From Euryarchaeota archaeon UBA52 (GTDB lineage Archaea; Thermoplasmatota; Poseidoniia; Poseidoniales; Thalassarchaeaceae), in assembly GCA_002505455.1 (NCBI GenBank), contig DAVB01000012.1:1-28044 (forward strand): DNA of 28,044 nt, given 5' to 3'. A program made the translations under genes and the position numbers. Below, one piece after another: positions 24,833 to 28,044 of this stretch. The notes under the pieces were generated by a model. That model saw nothing but the letters and a program-made list of their open reading frames with translations. It was not told the origin of the DNA and made no database searches. Position 1 is the stretch's first letter. Each line of letters begins with the position of its first letter.

Positions 24833-27688
24833 TCACAAAAAGGCGATACCGGGTTCAAGGGGTTGTGCAAACTTCGCTTTTCCACCGGCATCTTCCCCTG
24901 TGCCTGCCTCGTACACTTCGATATTTTCTATCCCAAGAGTCGCAGCTATGAACTGCGATCTTGATTCGAGAATTGCTCTCTCATTTGCTCCGCTTCTGAT
25001 TAATGTCGCCTCCTCAGCGGTCCAAGTCTGCACTTTTCCACGTCTCTTTTTTGAACCCGTGGTGATTGATGACCAAAACTGTATGACTGCGCCTTTGTCG
25101 CTTGAATTGGCGAATGACTGGTGCTTCTTGATGAATGACATTCCTTCTCTGACAAAATCGAAGCTTGAGTCTTTGAGTTCGATGGCCTCCTTAGCGAGAT
25201 CTGCAGACCATTCAGGAGCGGTCTGTATGACGATCCGGTTGATCGGTTTCTCTGAATGCTTCTGGGCGAGGGGCAGCAGGGTCCTTGCCGTGTCGATGAC
25301 GTCTCGAAGATATGCCTCCTCGGCGAGTGTCACCGAATCGTTCTCATGGGCTTGGTCTTGGGTTAGCACGGTATTGGCAAGCATTTGCTTGCCACCTATC
25401 TTGGTCCAGAGCTCCTCTGCAATATGCGGCGTGGCAGGTGCGATCATATGGGCCCACTTTGACAGATATTCAATCGCTGAATCTCTATTTCGGCCTCCTC
25501 TCCTGACATACCACTGCCAATCGGATAGCATCTCGAAATGGCTGATCATTACCCCCTCTCTCAGGCTGACAGCCTGCATACAATCGATCCATCGGGCTAG
25601 ATTTGCTCTACCTCTTGCTCTGAGCCATTCATCAATCTGATTCTGGTCGCTATCCATTGTGGATACTGATGAGAAGGCGTCTATGATCGAGAGGATATGC
25701 CTATGGTTGGACTCTATGGCTGTGTCTGACCACTCCATTCCTGCCTCGGGATTGGCGCCGAACAAGATGAACAGTCGAACTGTATCCGCGCCGTACCTCT
25801 CGACCATGTCTCCTGGACTGACGGTGTTTCCAAGCGACTTGCTCATCTTGGCGGATCTCGAGCCAAGTATGGACCCGCAAGTTGGGCACTCTTTTCCTTC
25901 GAGTTCAACATGAAACTCGGCATTGCAATCAGAGCAATATGGCGCGGGTGCATTCAACATGCCCTGACACACTAGACGGCCGAAAGGCTCGCCGACCGAG
26001 TTCATGTCCATGTCCCTGGTAGCCTTGGTGAAGAATCGAGCATAGAGCAGATGCATCACTGCATGTTCGATACCACCGATGTAGAGGTCTACCCCTCCCT
26101 CCATCCAATAGTCGACAAATTCTCTGGAGAATGGTGATTCGCTATTATTGGCATCGCAAAATCTCATGAAATACCACGATGAGTCGTAGAAAGTATCCAT
26201 CGTATCTGTCTCACGCGATGCTGCACTGCCGCAAGAAGGACAAGTCACGTTGGTGAATCCATCGTGGCTTGAGAGCGGGTTGCCACTTTGATCTTCTGTG
26301 AAAGTCACATCCAAGGGCAGTTCCACGGGAAGGTCCTCTCGGGGCACCTGTACGATACCGCATGAATCGCAATGTATCATGGGAATCGGAGTGCCCCAGA
26401 AACGCTGTCTGCTCAACAGCCAGTCCCTGAGACGATACTGAGTCGTGCCCAGTCCGGTGTTCTCGGACTCGAGTGCGTCAATAACGGCTGATTTGGCATC
26501 GTCGCCAGATAGACCGTCGAATTCTGGGCGGGCGGAATTGACCATTGGTCCGTAGTCGGTGAATGCCTGCTCAAGGGGGTGGTTTGGATCGTCGCCGGGT
26601 TTCTCTACGAGGACCCTTCTGATTTCAAGATCGTATGTCTTGGCGAAATCGAAATCGCGCTGATCATGGCCAGGGACTGCCATCACGGCTCCTGTCCCGT
26701 ATCCCGCAACTACGAAATTGCCGGCGTATACCGGTATTCGATCGCCGCTCAGTGGATTGATTGCATGCTGACCGAGGAATACTCCCTTCTTTTCCTTCAG
26801 GAGGTTGATTCTCTCGAATTCGGAAAGCCTGGCGCACTCGTCCCTAAGATTTCTCCAACCCTCCTCCCACTCAGTGCCTCTGCACAGATCCTCGCAAAGA
26901 GGATGCTCGGGAGAAAGCGTTAGGAACGTAACTCCGAATATTGTGTCTGGGCGTGTTGTGAAACAGGAGATTTCCGCACCGGATTTCTCGGTGTTAAATT
27001 TGATCTCTGCTCCTCTGGAACGGCCTATCCAGTTCCTCTGCATAGCCTTGACGTTTTCAGGGAATTCGATTTCGTCCAATGAATCCAGTAACTCATCAGA
27101 GTAGTCGGTCATCTTGAGGAACCACTGAGCCATGTCGCGCTGTACCACATCGAGTCCGCATCTCCAGCAGCGGTTGTTCTTCACCTGCTCGTTGGCTAGC
27201 ACGGTATCACAGTCTACGCACCAGTTCACAGGTGCTGAGCGGCGTTCGACGAGTCCGCGGTCATACAGATCCAGGAACATCTCCTGGTTCCATCGATAGT
27301 AATCGACATCTGAAGTTGCTAAACGGCGTCTCCAGTCATACGAGTAGCCCATTCTTCGCTGATCTTCCTGTATGCTTGAGATGTTGCGGTCGGTGACTGT
27401 TGCCGGGTGTCCTCTCTCCTTCTTGGCGGCGTTCTCTGCCGGCATACCGAAGGAGTCGTAACCCATCGGGTAGAGAACGTTCTTCCCCATGAGGCGATGG
27501 AATCTGGCCATTGCATCGCCGATTGAATAGTTGCGCACGTGACCCATATGCATACGGCCGGAGGGGTAGGGGAACATCTCGAGGCAGTAGAACTTGGGCT
27601 TGGAGTGATCCACATCTGCGTGGAAGGCATTCGCACGCTCCCACTCGTCCTGCCACCGAAGCTCGATCTCGGCGTGGTCGTACCTCAT
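24833..27688 (-). CDS. leuS: Leucyl-tRNA synthetase, bacterial type
   Basis: 951 residues. It charges tRNA-Leu with leucine. Class I signatures: HMGH (47-50) within MFPYPSGRMHMGHVRNYSIG, and KMSKS (614-618). A zinc motif Cys157/Cys160/Cys174/Cys177 precedes the editing domain (TTRPDTIFGVT near 245, GTGAVMAVPGHDQRDF further on). The MFPYPSG segment and the editing domain following the zinc module are the bacterial/mitochondrial arrangement, not the archaeal/eukaryotic one. Just before KMSKS the region PYCSDCNAEFHVELEGKECP forms a second, zinc-ribbon-like CxxC...CxxC element. With this and other additions the protein is about 90 residues longer than typical bacterial LeuRS. GGAGG lies 9 nt before the ATG. 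It is the first gene of the leuS-DCC-nuclease operon. Confidence 0.98.
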   Translation of the reverse strand: MRYDHAEIELRWQDEWERANAFHADVDHSKPKFYCLEMFPYPSGRMHMGHVRNYSIGDAMARFHRLMGKNVLYPMGYDSFGMPAENAAKKERGHPATVTDRNISSIQEDQRRMGYSYDWRRRLATSDVDYYRWNQEMFLDLYDRGLVERRSAPVNWCVDCDTVLANEQVKNNRCWRCGLDVVQRDMAQWFLKMTDYSDELLDSLDEIEFPENVKAMQRNWIGRSRGAEIKFNTEKSGAEISCFTTRPDTIFGVTFLTLSPEHPLCEDLCRGTEWEEGWRNLRDECARLSEFERINLLKEKKGVFLGQHAINPLSGDRIPVYAGNFVVAGYGTGAVMAVPGHDQRDFDFAKTYDLEIRRVLVEKPGDDPNHPLEQAFTDYGPMVNSARPEFDGLSGDDAKSAVIDALESENTGLGTTQYRLRDWLLSRQRFWGTPIPMIHCDSCGIVQVPREDLPVELPLDVTFTEDQSGNPLSSHDGFTNVTCPSCGSAASRETDTMDTFYDSSWYFMRFCDANNSESPFSREFVDYWMEGGVDLYIGGIEHAVMHLLYARFFTKATRDMDMNSVGEPFGRLVCQGMLNAPAPYCSDCNAEFHVELEGKECPTCGSILGSRSAKMSKSLGNTVSPGDMVERYGADTVRLFILFGANPEAGMEWSDTAIESNHRHILSIIDAFSSVSTMDSDQNQIDEWLRARGRANLARWIDCMQAVSLREGVMISHFEMLSDWQWYVRRGGRNRDSAIEYLSKWAHMIAPATPHIAEELWTKIGGKQMLANTVLTQDQAHENDSVTLAEEAYLRDVIDTARTLLPLAQKHSEKPINRIVIQTAPEWSADLAKEAIELKDSSFDFVREGMSFIKKHQSFANSSDKGAVIQFWSSITTGSKKRRGKVQTWTAEEATLIRSGANERAILESRSQFIAATLGIENIEVYEAGTGEDAGGKAKFAQPLEPGIAFL

Positions 27689-27754
27689 GCGGGGGGTCCT
27701 CCGACTCCCCGGTCGCAGGTCACCTCTTTGAGGTGCCGTAGGTACGAGGGGGTC
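27689..27754. promoter_or_regulatory. Divergent region between leuS and the metallo-beta-lactamase gene
   Basis: A 66 bp GC-rich gap between divergent starts with no clear TATA element. It contains CACCTC-TTT-GAGGTG (27721-27735), a perfect 6 bp inverted repeat. The overlapping AGGTCACCT (27717-27725) is also an inverted repeat, and AGGT recurs at 27740. GAGG (27746-27749) lies 5 nt before the ATG at 27755 as its ribosome site. The inverted repeats could be an operator; this is only a suggestion. Confidence 0.3.
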
Positions 27755-28044
27755 ATGCTCGGGGAAGGCGAGTTCGACAAGAGGGTGTCCGAAGACGGAA
27801 TTGAGGTGTGGGTCACCATGATGGGGCCGTACCTGAACATGAACACCGCCTTCATCGATCGCAGTGCGGGAATAGTGGCGATAGTGGATCCCTTCGACGC
27901 GTCTGAATGGGGCTCTGCCCTGTCAGAGGAAGGTCTCAGCCCCACGCACCTCCTCTACACGCACACGCACCGGGACCACGCTGCAGGGTACCCGGGCATG
28001 ATCGCGCTGTATCCCGAGCTGGAGGTCTGGGGGCATGTGGACGC
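27755..28044 (+). CDS. Metallo-beta-lactamase fold hydrolase, glyoxalase II-like, N-terminal part cut by window edge
   Basis: 96 complete codons are visible before the window ends. The metal-binding motif H-x-H-x-D-H is intact (His70, His72, Asp74, His75, in THTHRDHAAG). A first strand pair, TAFIDRSAGIVAIVDPFDA, precedes it, as in the hydroxyacylglutathione hydrolase (GloB) group. Such enzymes bind one or two metal ions and hydrolyse thioesters or related bonds; the actual substrate cannot be judged from this fragment. Codons mostly end in G or C, unlike the genes at the left of the window. It diverges from leuS. The frame stays open upstream of the ATG, but no better start is seen. Confidence 0.85.
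   Translation, partial: MLGEGEFDKRVSEDGIEVWVTMMGPYLNMNTAFIDRSAGIVAIVDPFDASEWGSALSEEGLSPTHLLYTHTHRDHAAGYPGMIALYPELEVWGHVD

Noticed and set aside
24823..24891. Longer start for the DCC/DUF393 protein
   Set aside because: The extra 23 residues overlap leuS and precede the family signature, and a ribosome site fits the internal ATG.
24900..25640. 246-codon plus-strand frame opposite leuS
   Set aside because: It lies antisense to a well-conserved part of leucyl-tRNA synthetase and has no protein features of its own.
1..28044. CRISPR array, transposon or prophage
   Set aside because: No spaced direct repeats, transposase, integrase or phage structural gene was seen; the long repeat-like pattern is inside the propeller protein and is degenerate.

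Overview
The window looks like a chromosomal piece of a marine planktonic euryarchaeon of the Marine Group II / Poseidoniales type (inference). The information-processing genes are archaeal: S13, S4, S11 and RNA polymerase subunit D lie in the archaeal order. They sit beside several bacterial-looking metabolic enzymes and very large secreted or membrane proteins. Genes are tightly packed, often with overlapping ends and with clear GGAGG- or GAGGTG-type ribosome binding sites. No tRNA, rRNA, CRISPR array, insertion sequence or prophage gene was found.

Left part (1-9768, minus strand). An 8.4 kb gene encodes a secreted 2803-residue surface protein built of beta-propeller blades, then about six fibronectin-III-like domains, a C-terminal membrane anchor and an acidic tail. 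Its stop codon overlaps the start of a PabC-like aminodeoxychorismate lyase. That gene in turn overlaps a chorismate-binding enzyme (PabB/TrpE type) that runs off the left edge. The last two would make p-aminobenzoate.

Central metabolism (9896-13794). A NADP-type malic enzyme with a fused phosphotransacetylase domain (MaeB architecture, plus strand) faces an ATP-type PEP carboxykinase (minus strand). Their ends overlap by 13 bp. Together they control exchange between C4 acids and pyruvate/PEP.

Membrane/methyltransferase cluster (13936-19762, plus strand). This holds a roughly 35-helix membrane protein of unknown function, a membrane-anchored FKBP-like protein and a methyltransferase with a THUMP-like tail.

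Ribosome/transcription operon (19763-23406, plus strand). A leader with two hairpins precedes rps13, rps4, rps11 and rpoD. The canonical archaeal continuation (rpl18e-rpl13-rps9-rpoN) is absent and a pantoate kinase of CoA synthesis follows instead. RpoD carries an extra pair of CxxC motifs.

Right part. A minus-strand operon reads leuS (bacterial-type leucyl-tRNA synthetase), a small DCC/DUF393 thiol-disulfide protein, and an archaeal relative of the eukaryotic nuclease CDIN1/C15orf41. A glyoxalase-II-like metallo-beta-lactamase gene diverges from leuS and runs off the right edge. Base composition rises noticeably towards that end.
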